Shown in pieces: positions 50,286 through 62,450 of a stretch of DNA of 64,000 nt. The stretch's first letter is position 1; each line of letters opens with the position of its first letter. Location: assembly GCA_018902385.1 (NCBI GenBank), contig JABSSW010000058.1, positions 62,001 through 126,000 of the forward strand. The letters are read 5' to 3'. The notes under the pieces are model-generated. The model saw only the letters and a program-made list of their open reading frames with translations, was not told where the DNA came from and searched no databases. Both the position numbers and the translations under genes were made by a program. The stretch is from Physcia stellaris (lineage: Eukaryota; Ascomycota; Lecanoromycetes; Caliciales; Physciaceae).

Positions 50286-53200
50286 GAAAAAGAATTTCGT
50301 TTTGAATTTAAAAAGCGTTCGTTCAAACAATTTGATTTTTTTGTTGAAAAATTTCGTTTTGATTTTAAAACACGCTTGTTTCGACATTTTGATTTTTTTA
50401 TTTTTTTTGAACATAAAAATTTCAATACGTTCGAATACATTCGTTACGATATTTGAAAAAATAAATGCATTGATAAATTGAAAATCAATTTCGATTGATA
50501 CGTCGATAAATTCAAAGAAATTTTTGCAATTATTGATTGAACAAAAAAAAAATTTGCGAAACATATCGATATTCGACGCGAAATTAAACGCAATTTTTTC
50601 GAATCAATTGATCAAATTTTCAAGTTTTTGAACGACATTTATATCGATGTTGATTATTTTCGAAACGTTCGTCGTCAATACGATGATTTGAAAATGAAAT
50701 TCATTGAATTTTTCAACGAATTTTATTTCGAATTTTTTTTTTTAATCAATCAACTGTTCAAGAAAAATGAAAAAAACAAAATTCACGATTTCGAAAAAAA
50801 AATCACAACGAATTTTCAACACGTCGACGTTGTTTTGAACGATTATGAAATTTTTGACGATTATTTTCGCAAATTTCAAATCATGAATAACAAACATCGT
50901 CGCATCAAAAACAACGATGTTAAAATTAATATTTTTTTCATTAAAAACAAATCATCGATCAATCAATTAAATTTTCGAATTCGTCGCAATAAACAATATA
51001 TAAAAAATTTGAAAATTAAATATACGACTTTTTTTTAAAAAAAAAACGTATAAAATTGTCATCGTTTGTTTTAATTTGTTTAAATTGAAAAAAAAATGTC
51101 GAAAATGTGATGAAAAAAATCATTGATAAAAAAAATGCATTTTTGACAAATCATTTGATAATTGAATCGACAATTTGATCAAACAAAAAATGTTTAATTT
51201 GCAAATCATTTTTTTGATCAACGATAATTTTTCAAATATCGACGACGATAATATAAATTTCGATGTTTCAATCACATTCGACGCTAAATCGAAAAATTAA
51301 CAATTTTTTTCGAAAACGCGAAAAAAATTATCAAAATTTGTTCACGAAATTTTCAGCATAACATCTTTAACGAATTTCATTGTAAATTTTTAATTAAAAA
51401 GATAAATCTGTTTTCGAATGATAAAAAAATCATAATTCATGATTTAATTGATATCGATATTTTTGAATACGTTTTCATTAATGAAGAAATTGCGCAAAAA
51501 ATATGTCATAAATTAAAATTAATTTCAATTTTTCTATTTCGATTTAAAAGAATTTTTAATTTCGAAAAAACGAAAATCAAATTTATTATTCATCAAATAT
51601 TGTTCAAAATGACGATACAAAATTATTCAAAATTTTTCGTTTCATTGTTCATCATCAAAATAAAACAACATTCGTTGATTTTAAAAAAATTTTGAATGAA
51701 CAAACATGAAATGATTTTCAATATGATCAACGACGAATGTTATTTTATTTCGAATCATTGTGATCACGTTAAAATTTTTTTTGCTATCACGTTCGTCTAT
51801 ATTTCAGAAATTATTTAATTCGAACAAGCATTCGAATAAAACGTTTTATTTGTCATTTTTTGAACGATTTTTAACGTCGTTTTCGTCGACAAACGTTTAG
51901 AAATATCAAATATTGCAAAAACGATCAATCTCGACATTTTTTCGAATAATTTTTTCTCGTTTTATTGTGAAAGATTCGGAAAAAAACGAACAATCAATAA
52001 AGAAATTTTTGAATTCAGATTTCAAATATGTCATTGAAAAAATAAACAAAAAGTATTCATCGAATAAGTTGTTCAAAAAAAAGCGAAAAACGAAAATCAT
52101 ACGTGAAATTCAAAAATCGAATTTAATTAACGTTTCGATAAAAAGATTTGACATTTTCAAAGAATTTGCACGTCGATTTAATCGACGATTTAAAATCACG
52201 ATTTCGAAAATTGAAAATAACGAACAAAATTTCGATTTTGATATATCATTGAACGTGACGTTCATCGACGCGACGATTTTTCAATCTTTAACAAAATTTA
52301 AAAGAAAAAAAAATGTCAAAATTTTTTCATTGATTATGAAAAAATTAAACGAAATTATTGACAACGTCAAAAAAAATTGATCAAAATAAAAATTAATTTT
52401 GATTTAAATTTCAATTTTTTTTTTAAAATTATGAAAACAATCGTCGAAAAATTGAAACGTAAAATTTTTGAATTTTTTAAACGTTTCGAAAGTGTATTCA
52501 ATTCGAAAAAAACAAACAAATTATTTTTTCATAAATTTTACAATCACAAAATCGAATTGATCGAAAATTCGAATCAATTGTTTCGAAATCGAATTTATTT
52601 TTTATCATTCAAAAAATTCGAAATTTTTCAAAAATATTTACACGACAATTTTCAAAAAAAATTTATCAATTCAAACAAAACGTTTTATGTTTCGTTTATT
52701 TTATTCGTCGTCAAATCGAATAAACAATTTCGTTTGTGCGTGAATTATCGAAAGTTGAACGTCATAATCAAACGTAATAATTATTTTATTTCGTTGATCG
52801 AAAAGATTTTCGCTAAAATTATCGATTGTAAATTCTTGTTCAAATTGAATATTATATCGATTTTCAATAAATTTCGAATGAATTCACAAAACGAAAATTT
52901 TATTATTTTTATATGTTCGTTAAACATTTACAAGTATCATGTATTGTTTTTCGATTTTATCAATGATTCGATCAATTGACAACATTACATGAACGATTTG
53001 TTGTTTGAATATATTAATCATTTTTGTTAAATATATTTGAATGATATTTTCATTTACAACAAAATTCGAAAACAACATGAACGACATTTCATTCAAATTT
53101 TTCAAAAATTGAAAAAAATTGATTTTCAAATCGATATCAAGAAATGCGAATTTTTTCAAACAAAAATTTCATTTTTAAAAGTCATATTATCGACAGAAAA

Positions 53201-56200
53201 TTTACGCATGAATTTCAAAAAAATGCAAAATATCGTCAATTGAATTCGTTCAACATGCATCAAAAAAATGCAAACGTTTGTGAATTTTTGCAATTTTTAT
53301 CGACGTTTTATCAAAACGTTTTCGAAATTCGTCAAATTTTTAATTCGAATGATCAAAAAAAAAATTGATTTCGAATGAATCGATTTCGTTAACGAAACAT
53401 TCGAAATTCTGAAAAAACAAATAATCGAAATTTCAATTTTTCGACATTACGATCGCAATCGTAAAATTATTTTGAAAATCGATTTTTCAAATTGATGTTT
53501 GAATGAAGTTTTATTTCAATACGACGACGACGAAATTTTTCATTCGATGATTTTTTTCAACAAAAAAATGATTTTTGTCGAATGTAATTACGAAATATAT
53601 GACAAAAAATTTCTGATCATTATTCGATGTTTAAAACATTGAAAATTCGAATTCGAAAATATTGACGAATCAATCGAAATTTACATCGATCACAAAAATT
53701 TGAAAATTTTTATGACAAACAAAAAATTCATTTCTCGTCAAATACGTTGAATCGAAATTTTAACGAATTACAATATCAAAATTCAATATCAATTCGAAAT
53801 CAAAAACGTCAAAACGAATGTTTTGATTAAAATATTTGAATTTCGTTTCGTCGAAAACGACGAACGTGAATTCTATAAAAAACGAATTTTGTTGTCATTT
53901 TTTCGATTGCAATTATGTTCGATTGACGTTCAAAACGATTTATACGAACGCGTCATGCAAATCAATCGAAAAAACGAAAATTGTATTAATTATCGTCAGA
54001 TTTTGATCGATGAACAAATCATCAACGAAAAAATAAATTTGCAAAATTGTTTCGATCGAAACGAAATTTTTTTTAAAAACGAAAATTTATAAATGTCGAA
54101 TCAATTAAATTTGATGATTGAAATAATTCGTGACGTTCACGATCAATTTTTCTGTGCATATTCGAACATGAATCGTATTGAAAAATTCATTAAACGCTAT
54201 TATTATTGATTTAGTATGAAATTATTCATCAAACGTTATATTCGTAATTGTCACAAATATCAACGATCGAAATTTTCACATGATGATCGTCACGAATTGT
54301 TAATTTCATTGTCGATTTCTAGTCAACGATAAATTGATATATCGATGAATTTCATAATTGAATTATTTGATTTCAAAAACAATAATGTCATTTGTATTAT
54401 TATCGATCGTTTAATCAAAAAACGTCATTACGTTTTTTGCGTGATTGATGACGATGATTTAACAATTCAAATTTGTGTCAAAATATTGTTTCATTATGTA
54501 TTTCGTATTCATGAATTATTTTCATTCATTATTTCAAATCGAAATAATCAATTCGTAAATCGCGTTTGAAAATTTTTTTGTAAACGATTAAAAATCAAAT
54601 GTAAATTGTTCATTGTTTTTCAATTTGAAATCGATGATCAAATCGAACGAACGAATCAAAATATCGAAATTCGATTGCGTTTGTATTGCAATTATCGTCA
54701 AAACGATTGAATTGATTGAATAAATATCATGAAATTCGTTGACAACAACGATGTTTTAATAATTATCGAATTCATTTCATTTTTCACTAATAAAAATTAT
54801 CATTTTCGAATGATTTTTGAATCAAATTTAAATGATTACGATATCATTAAAAAACATTTGTTGATTAAACAAAACGAATTCATTGTCGAAAAAATGAATC
54901 GTATCATCGAATACGTCAAAATCAATGTTATCGATGCAAAACAAAAAATGATTGTTCGAATCAACAAATTTCGTTTCTCAATAAATTTTGAAATAAAAAA
55001 TTACGTTTGATTAAATCGTCGTTATATAAAAACAATTCGCTCGTCAAACAAATTGAACGATAAAAAATTGAATTCATACAAAATGATCAAAAAAAAAGAT
55101 TTCGTTTATGAAATGAAATTGCTCGACGATATGCACATTCATTCAGTCTTTCATTTCTGATTATTAAGAAAAAATTCTAAAAATTCGTTGAAAAAACAAC
55201 ATAACGATTCTTCAAAATCAATTATCGCGAGCGAAACGTTTGAATGAAAATTCGATAATATATTGCAATTTCGATATCATTATCATCGTTTTCAATATCG
55301 TTGTAAATGATCGAATTGAAATTTTCATGATCGAATTTGATATTATGTCGACGATAACGAATTTCAAAATGCTCAAAACATCGTGAATGTTTTTCACGAA
55401 ATTAGTTCAAAAACAACGAAATTTGTTTTACGAAATAATTAAATTGTAAACATCGTTTATGATCGATCAAAAAACGTCAACATGAATTCGTTACAATTCA
55501 TTGTCAAATTGATTCAAATAGTTTTTGTTTCGATTTTTCGTTTTCATGTTATTTCGCGTTATTTATTGTCAGAATTTACGTCGCATGAAAAGTTGAATCG
55601 TGTCAAAAATATTTTTAGAAATTGTCGTCAAATTTTATTGAACAATAAATAATAATGTAAAATGTCATGCAATAAAATGAATAAACACAAATTGTCAAAA
55701 AAGTTCGAACATTTACGAGTTCGTCAACAAAATTTTCAATTGTTTATTAATGACACGCGAAATTATTTGTAAAATTCGTTCAAAATATTTGTTTTTCAGA
55801 AAATTTAATACATGCATATTTCGTTGAATGCAATGTACAAATCAAACGTCGTATATGCGATAACATCAACGCGTTAATCGTGATGATAAAAATTTTATCG
55901 ATTTGTTCAAATTGTTCGACTCGTGATATCAATTTGATGTTGCAAAAATTTTCAAAATTGTTGACGCGTTAAATCAAATTTACAATTTTTTGTTTGTTAA
56001 TGTTCGTCGAAGTTATTTTTTACGAAACGTATGAATTGATTATTTTTCAAAACATTCATTAAATTCACGTTTTATCGCATGCAATGTACACACGAACATT
56101 CGCATACGCGAAAATATCAAAACGTTGAACATTGTTACGATAATTTTATTAACATGATCAGATTGCTCATTTCATCGTAAATCGATTTGATGTTTTCATG

Positions 56201-56388
56201 ATTTTTGACGAATCGATTTCGCGAACGAAATCGATTTCACAACATTTCGAATTTATTTTTTCATTTTATCAATTATTCAATTCAACGTCATTCAACAGCG
56301 CATTTAAATCGCGCAAAACGTTCATCAATAAAAAAAAACGAATTCAATTGATCGTTTCGAAACGAAATTGAAAAAAAACGAAAAATAA

Positions 56389-56605
56389 TGTGACGAACGT
56401 ACATCGAATTTAACATTTAACAAAATTCACATCGAATTAACATCGTTATTTTATCACATCGAATGTTAAAATCGAAATTCGATTTGACGCATTCAAGAAA
56501 TCAAATTTTTTACATATGTTTTTGCAGATTTCATGTATTTGTTTTTCATTTCGATATTTTCGTGTAATTATGTAATAGTATCATATCATTGCATAACATT
56601 TCACA
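56389..56605 (+). repeat. 3' LTR of middle element (217 bases)
   Basis: Partner of 41,173-41,389. Directly beyond it, outer-element pol sequence resumes in the plus orientation, confirming nested insertion. Confidence 0.92.
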
Positions 56606-59342
56606 TTCGTTTCGATAACAAAAATTTTGTTGACGAATTTTCAAAACGATCTGATCACATGACGATTACTGAAAAAAACGTCGAAAACAATCGTCAAATT
56701 TTGAAACAATTGCAAAAATCATTAATCGCAAACTCGAAACGTTTCGAAAAAATGCGAATAAATGCGATCAAAATCATGAATACGATGCATGTCATGAAAC
56801 GATTCATGAATGCGATACATAACACGAAACGTCGATCGCATTTAAATGATTTAACAATCGAATCAATTAACGTTGTTTCGAAAACATTTGATTCAAAAAA
56901 TTCAAAACGAAATCGAATTTCAATCAACGTTGTTTCGAAAACATTCGATTCAAAAAATTCAAAAAATTCGAAACATTCGATTGAGCAAAAGTCAAACGTG
57001 ACACTTATAAAATGAAAAATTTTTGTGTTAAAATCAGCGATTGTATTTGAATGCGCAATGCATAAAATTCGAATACAAATTGTTTTACGAGAAAAAACGA
57101 CATATAACGACGAGTCAACATTTTCATTGTTGAATTTCGTTCGTGATTTGATCGTTAAAAATCAATTCGTTTTTGAAATATGTCGAAAATTAATTATTTC
57201 GAAAACAAAAACAAACAATTGACAACACAAAAATGAATTTTTGTATTACGACGATGTCGTTTACATTTCAAAAAATTTGCGTGAAAACGTTATTCGTGCA
57301 TATTACGATAATTTATTCGTTAATCATTTCGACATCGAACGAATGTTGAAATTAATACGTCGAAAATATTATTAATCGAATCAAAATTTTATCGAAATTT
57401 TTGAAATGCGACAACAAATCAAGAAATATTGTGAAACATGCGTCGTTTGCAAACGAAACAAAATTGCACGACACAAATCATACGACGAATTTTTTTTTTT
57501 TCGATTTTTGAATTTAAATAAATTGATTTTTTCATGAATTTCGTGACAAAACTTTTTTCAAATAAAACATGAAATAAAACGATTTACGATTCGATTTTAA
57601 TGATTGTGAATCGTTTAACGAAAATAATTCATTACATATCAATAATTAAAACGATTTTCGCAAAAAATTTGATCGAAATTCTATTTCGCGAAATCATTCG
57701 ATTTCACGATTTTTTTTCGTCAATCGTCATCGACAAAAATTTCATTTTCACGTTCAAATACAACGATGCATTATGTTACGTTTTGAAAATCAAACGTAAA
57801 TTGTCAATCGTTTTTTATTTTCAAATCGATGAACAGATCGAGCGAATGAACAGCGTCATGAAACAATTTTTTCGCGTTTTTGTCAATTTCGAACAAAATG
57901 ACTGAATAAAATTGTTGTTCATGATCGAATTCGTTTACAACAACAACAAACATGCATTCACAAATATTTTTTCGTTCGAAATTATGTTTGAATATTCATT
58001 TCGCATGTTTTTGAAAAAACATGAAACAAAAAAATTAAATTCAAATTCGCAAAAAAACACGTTGAACATTTAGTTGAATTATTTCGAATATTGAAAAACA
58101 ATTTATTTATGACATAACAACAACAAACGATGTATAAGAACGAACGCACGAAATCAATGTCATACAATGTCGAAAATTACGTGAATTTGAACGATAAAAA
58201 CATCAAAATTAAACGAAACAAAAAACTGAAATGAAAATTCTTTGATTCATTTCAAATTTTAAAAATTATAAAAAATCAAATTTATCGTTTAGATTTGCTC
58301 AAACGTTGACGCATTCACGACGTCTTTCACGTTTTTTTTTTGAAAAAGTTCAATTTTTAAAAAAAAAAAACGCGTATACGTCACATTTTTCTGAATTTTT
58401 TTATCAAGTTGAAAATATTGAATTCGACGAAAATATGAAAATGAAAATCACGAAAAAAATTTATGAAATCGAAATCATCAAAAACAACAAAATTTTCAAG
58501 ACAAATGAAATTTCAAACAAATTTTACAACGAATTCGATCTTTATTATTTCGTGAAATGAAAAAATTATGAAAACGCGATTTGAAAGTTTGCATCGTTTG
58601 TCAAACATTTTCGAAAAATTTTGCGACAATTTCATAACGAAAATTCGAAAAAATTTGATGTCAATAAAAAAACAAATCATCGAAAATCAAAAAAAAAATG
58701 AATTGAAATATTTATTGCATGTTAATACATTTTTCGTTTTCAAAATTTTGTGTGCTATTTATTGTTTAAAATTTACGACGCATGAAAAATTGAATCGTGT
58801 CAAAAACATTTTCAAAAATTGTTGTTCGATTTAATCGAACGATAAATCGTTGAATAAAAAATGTGAAATGAAATAAAAAAAAAATTTCGAAAATTTGAAT
58901 ATCAATGCGATCGCGATTAATGAACGTCTATCGCGTTACACATTTTTTCATGATATCGATGTTGATATTCGAAATAAAAAAATGAAAAAATGAAAAAATG
59001 TTCGAATTCAGAATTTTTTGTCAACAAATCAGTTGTCAATCATCATATCGAAAATTGTGAATGATACGAAATCAAACATTCGATCATGAAAACAACAAAC
59101 AATTGATTCATCAAATTATGCTTTTTCTGAATCATTCAAGAAAATGTTTTTTCAAATTTTTAACGCAAACTGATTATTGAATTCGAGCAAAAATATTTCG
59201 AAATGCGAAAATCACGATCATAATGATTTTTCAAGTCAATGCAAAATCAAAACAAACAAAACACGTCAAAACAAACAAAATACGTCAGAATTTTTGTTAG
59301 CATGTTGATTTCAAAAAATTTCGATGTTTAAAAAAAAACGTA
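56606..59342 (+). mobile_element. Outer element, right internal part (end of RNase H to chromodomain-like tail)
   Basis: The end of the RNase H/linker (NKNFVDEFSKRSDH) is followed by a spacer with a 57-base tandem duplication (56,863-56,976). After that come a zinc-binding lead (about 57.2-57.5 kb) and an integrase core (57,600-57,905, with HYISIIKTIFAKNL and FYFQIDEQIERMNS). The integrase C-terminal region reaches 58.2 kb and a chromodomain-like tail lies at 58.3-58.6 kb. The last ~500 bases before the LTR are non-coding. Heavily mutated. Confidence 0.75.
56863..56976 (+). repeat. 57-base tandem duplication in the outer element
   Basis: Two copies at a 57-base (19-codon) period, each starting TCAATTAACG or TCAATCAACG, in the spacer before the integrase. 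They differ by only a few bases. Confidence 0.8.
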
Positions 59343-59662
59343 TGTAAGAAATAAAAATTCAGAATTTTCGAAAATGCGATTCGCATTTCGTCAAACAATT
59401 CGATTATCGAAATTCGAATGATTTCGAAAAAAATCAATTTCAATCATTTTACAATTCGATCAACGATAAATTCAACAAACTCATATTGTCAATCGAAATC
59501 GTCCGAATTCGTACGATTGAATAAATAAAATGTGAATAAAAAACAATTGCAAAACGTAATTTGTTTTGTAACGATTAATAAATCAATATATTACATTTCA
59601 AACTATACATTTCTGATGTCAATAATTCATTAAATTATATTATTTCTAATACGAATTTTACA
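59343..59662 (+). repeat. 3' LTR of outer element (320 bases)
   Basis: Partner of 29,952-30,271; same length, same TG...CA ends. It is followed directly by GAAAT, the target duplication also found just before the 5' LTR. Confidence 0.93.
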
Positions 59663-60430
59663 GAAATAACAAAAAAAATCAACGAATTAATTATCGACGA
59701 GACGATGATTTTCGTTTGCATTGAATCGCAAATTTTTTGCACGTTATCGTCGAGCAAATGATGTGCGTAAACGAAATTTTGTTCAATGAAATGATTGATT
59801 GACGTCATCGAACATATGTTTTCATTGAACAATTTGCTCGTTATCATGTTGATCGAAAACGAAAAATTTTTTGAAATGTATTTTTTGTTTACATCATTTG
59901 AAATGAATTTTATTATTCGTTGAAATCGAAATTTTGATTGATTTCAATGAACAAACTATTTGCTTTGTACAAACATCAAAAAAAACTGATTCAAATTCGA
60001 TAATTTTTACGAATAATTACGATTCGATTTATTATCGTTATGCGACGTTTATTCTGCTCACAAAAGCGTGATTATTATGAACAACGTCAATATTCATTGT
60101 AATGCACGCATCAAAAAACTCATTGAAACACATGAATGTCAAATCAAATTTTTTTTTTTTCTATTTTTCAGATTATAATTCAATAAAACTGAATTTTTCG
60201 ATTTTAAAAATCTGAATCAAAACGCATTTTCACGAGATGTGATTTCGTTTTGAAAACACATTTGAAAAATTCTTGAAACATACGATGAAACAAAATCGAT
60301 GCGATCGTTTTGCGATAAAACATTTCAAATATAATGCTAATGAATACATATTCGAAAAAAAATTGAAAATTTTTAATGAACGATTAAACGTTGAATTAAT
60401 CAATTTCGAAATTTTTGAATGTTAAATGAT

Positions 60431-62450
60431 TTTTAGTTTTTTGCAAATAAAATAAAAGTTTTTCGAAATCATACAATGAAAATATTAAAATGTAAAATTC
60501 AAAAAATGTGACATCAAAAATGTATAGTAAAAACGATTGTATAATTAAATTAATAATTGCAAAATTAATTATTTAGCAAATTTTCAATTATATAATCAAT
60601 CAATCTGTTCAATCGTACACACATTTCAAAACTAATTCGAAAATATAAACTTGTTGAATTCAATCAAAAATTTGATATTGACGTGATCAAATTGATCGTT
60701 TTCATAATTTATTCGTTTCGATAATCGAATTGCTTGATATTCACATGCATGCGAATTGAATTTTTTCAAAATGCAAAAATAAAATGAAAATTTATTATAC
60801 AAAATCGCTTTTTTCTTTCGAATAAACAAACGAAATCGTGTTAAAAAACTAATAAAATCGAAAATTATGTAAAACTTTTAAATGTTACGAAATTCATCGT
60901 TTACATCATCAATATTTCGATTTCAATTTCTCTTCGCATCGATATCTAACTTGAAAAATTATGCGATGATGATGACGAAAATTGAAAATCATACGAATTG
61001 TATATTGATGAATATATCATTTGAAAAAATTGATATTCAAACGATGTTTGCGAAACATAAAAAATTTGATATGTATAATGCGTATATTGTTGTGATCATG
61101 CAAAATATGCAATAAACATTTGAAAAAATTCAAAAATAAACATTTGAAAAAATTCAAAAACAAAAATCGAATATTGATATGCAAAAATCGAAAAAAATGC
61201 ATCGAATATATTCATTGTTTTGCGATGACGTGTTTTTTGTATTTTTTTAATTTTTCGTTCGTAATTTTTTTTTTGACGTTTTTTCTTCTCGCGATAACAT
61301 TTAATTCAATTGATCGTGATTTTCGTTTTTTCACGTTTTTGTTTTTTCAACGACTGTTTATTGTTCGCGATAATAAAATCTTGCTCGAAAAATCATTCGT
61401 TTCACAATTCAGCAAATGAATTCGTGACGTTAATTTCAATTTTTGTTGTCGTCATACTTTTGATTCAACGATTCATTTGAATCGAATTCATGTTGTAATG
61501 ACGTTTTTTTTTGTTTGTTCAACATCAAATTTCAAAATTGCGACATTGTTCGTCTTTACATTGTCATTTATTCACGAATTTTTTTTTTTCAATCGAAACG
61601 AAATTAATTGCTTTTTTCGAATTTAAATTGATCGATACGAATGTGTTTTTTGAACGTGAATGTATCGTCAATTGAATCGACGATAATTTCAGCAAATCGT
61701 TTCATGATTGATTTAATTGTTTTCAATTCGTCGTTTTTGATTTGTTTTTTTGCAAACATTTTGAAAAAATCGATTTTGTAACGAATATTCAAAAATATCT
61801 CAATTTCGAAAAAAATTTCTGATTTTTTTTTCGTTTTCGTCATAGCAATTTTGATTAATTTATTAACAATAACAGTGATATCGTTTCATTCGATTTCGAA
61901 AAAATTCTTCATTGATTGTTTAATTCATTTTTTTCTCGAATGTGATTTTACAAAAATCAAAATGTTGTTGTTGATTCAATTCAATTCGTCATCGTTTTGT
62001 ACAATAATTTCGTAAATCAAATCGTTTTCAAAAAACTTTTGAATGTTGAATTCGCTTTTACGAATATTCGTGTATTGAATGTTTCAGCAAAAAAATTTGT
62101 TGTCGATTTTCAATTCGATTCGAATCGTCATCAAAAAATTTTCAATTAATTTTTCAACTTTTTTTTTCTCGTTTAGATGAAATTGCAATAACTCATCAAA
62201 AAATAAAACATTCATGTTTTTTATGACGAGCAATTTCTTTTTACGTCGACGTTTTATTTTTTCAATTTCGAATTTAATCATTTCAACGTCTTTTTCGACG
62301 TTACGACGAATTTTTTTCACAATTTGTTTATGTCGAACGCGAATTGCAACATTCGTTTTTTTTTGCAAATCGACGACGTAAATTGTTTTGACTTTTTTAT
62401 TTTTTTTGTTATTGATCGCAATTTCGTGAAAATCAACATTTGTTACGAGC
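60431..62450. other. AT-rich remnant sequence of unidentified origin
   Basis: Same mutational style as the rest of the block. At 62,452-62,084 on the minus strand a basic, coiled-coil-like frame (IEKIKRRRKKKLLVIKNMN, then FFDELLQF) recalls the C-terminal tails of pogo/Fot1-type transposases, but the match is weak. At 61,843-61,604 (minus) is another lysine-rich frame I cannot place. At about 61,114-61,160 there is a 23-base tandem duplication (AAACATTTGAAAAAATTCAA). No LTR pair seen here. Confidence 0.4.

Larger units (their letters stand above)
41173..56605 (+). mobile_element. Middle Ty3/Gypsy-type LTR retrotransposon fossil
   Basis: Bounded by two 217-base LTRs (TGTGACGAACG ... TTTCACA or TCTCACA). 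The flanking 5-mers are ATCGT (41,168-41,172) and TTCGT (56,606-56,610), which agree at four of five bases, so a mutated target duplication is likely. Its own length is about 7.6 kb after removing the inner element. Plus-strand order: leader and gag start (41.4-42.45 kb), gag continuing (50.29-51.04 kb, with a retrotransposon-gag-like stretch at 50.6-50.95), protease/linker (51.2-52.3), reverse transcriptase (52.4-53.2), RNase H (53.4-53.8), integrase with zinc-binding lead (53.9-55.0). Broken many tens of times. Its 3' end resembles that of the outer element. Confidence 0.85.
29952..59662 (+). mobile_element. Outer Ty3/Gypsy-type LTR retrotransposon fossil
   Basis: Bounded by two 320-base LTRs, each TG...CA, and flanked by the 5-base duplication GAAAT (29,947-29,951 and 59,663-59,667), so both true ends are present. 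Its own sequence is about 6.6 kb; the rest is later insertions. Recognisable parts in order on the plus strand are: a gag-like basic region (30.8-31.3 kb), a possible protease region (about 31.6-31.9 kb), reverse transcriptase (32.3-33.1 kb), RNase H (33.15-33.45 kb, resuming at about 41.08-41.17 kb), a zinc-binding plus integrase core (57.0-58.2 kb) and a chromodomain-like tail (58.3-58.6 kb). That order (RT-RH-IN) defines Ty3/Gypsy. It is broken many tens of times by RIP-like mutation and by at least two insertions, and is long dead. Confidence 0.85.
29790..60430 (+). mobile_element. Tc1/mariner-like DNA transposon, split by the outer LTR element
   Basis: The oldest layer. About 29,790-29,951 translates, in one plus frame with premature stops, into a helix-turn-helix-like stretch (QFTIFRFIKKIQ). 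At 59,663-60,430, on the far side of the outer LTR element, the catalytic part of a DDE transposase follows. KSVIIMNNVNIHCNARIKK (60,063 on) corresponds to the second-Asp block, with Asp replaced by Asn. Then comes YFSDYNSIKLNFS (60,172 on), matching the family's YSPDYNPIE-type block, with prolines lost. These two blocks are in different frames on either side of a 12-T run. The terminal inverted repeats could not be located, so the outer limits are uncertain. The insertion point carries the GAAAT duplication of the outer element. Confidence 0.55.
29430..62450. other. AT-rich, RIP-like mutated transposon block
   Basis: About 33 kb with no intact host gene. CC and GG are nearly absent and CT/AG strongly depleted, while CA, TG and CG remain common. 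For example, in 35521-35580 I count CA 7, CG 2, CT 0, CC 0 on the plus strand. All recognisable coding relics belong to transposable elements. The left edge is gradual over about 100 bases; the right edge at 62,450 is abrupt. Confidence 0.9.

Noticed and set aside
29430-62450. Many short frames in the AT-rich block as possible novel host genes
   Set aside because: Those with any likeness match transposon proteins on one strand, and the rest are shadows produced by loss of C and G in a low-complexity composition.
29430-62450. Mitochondrial DNA insertion or centromere core as the cause of AT richness
   Set aside because: Intact LTR pairs, target duplications and a clear C-to-T context explain it. 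No mitochondrial gene order or satellite repeat is seen.
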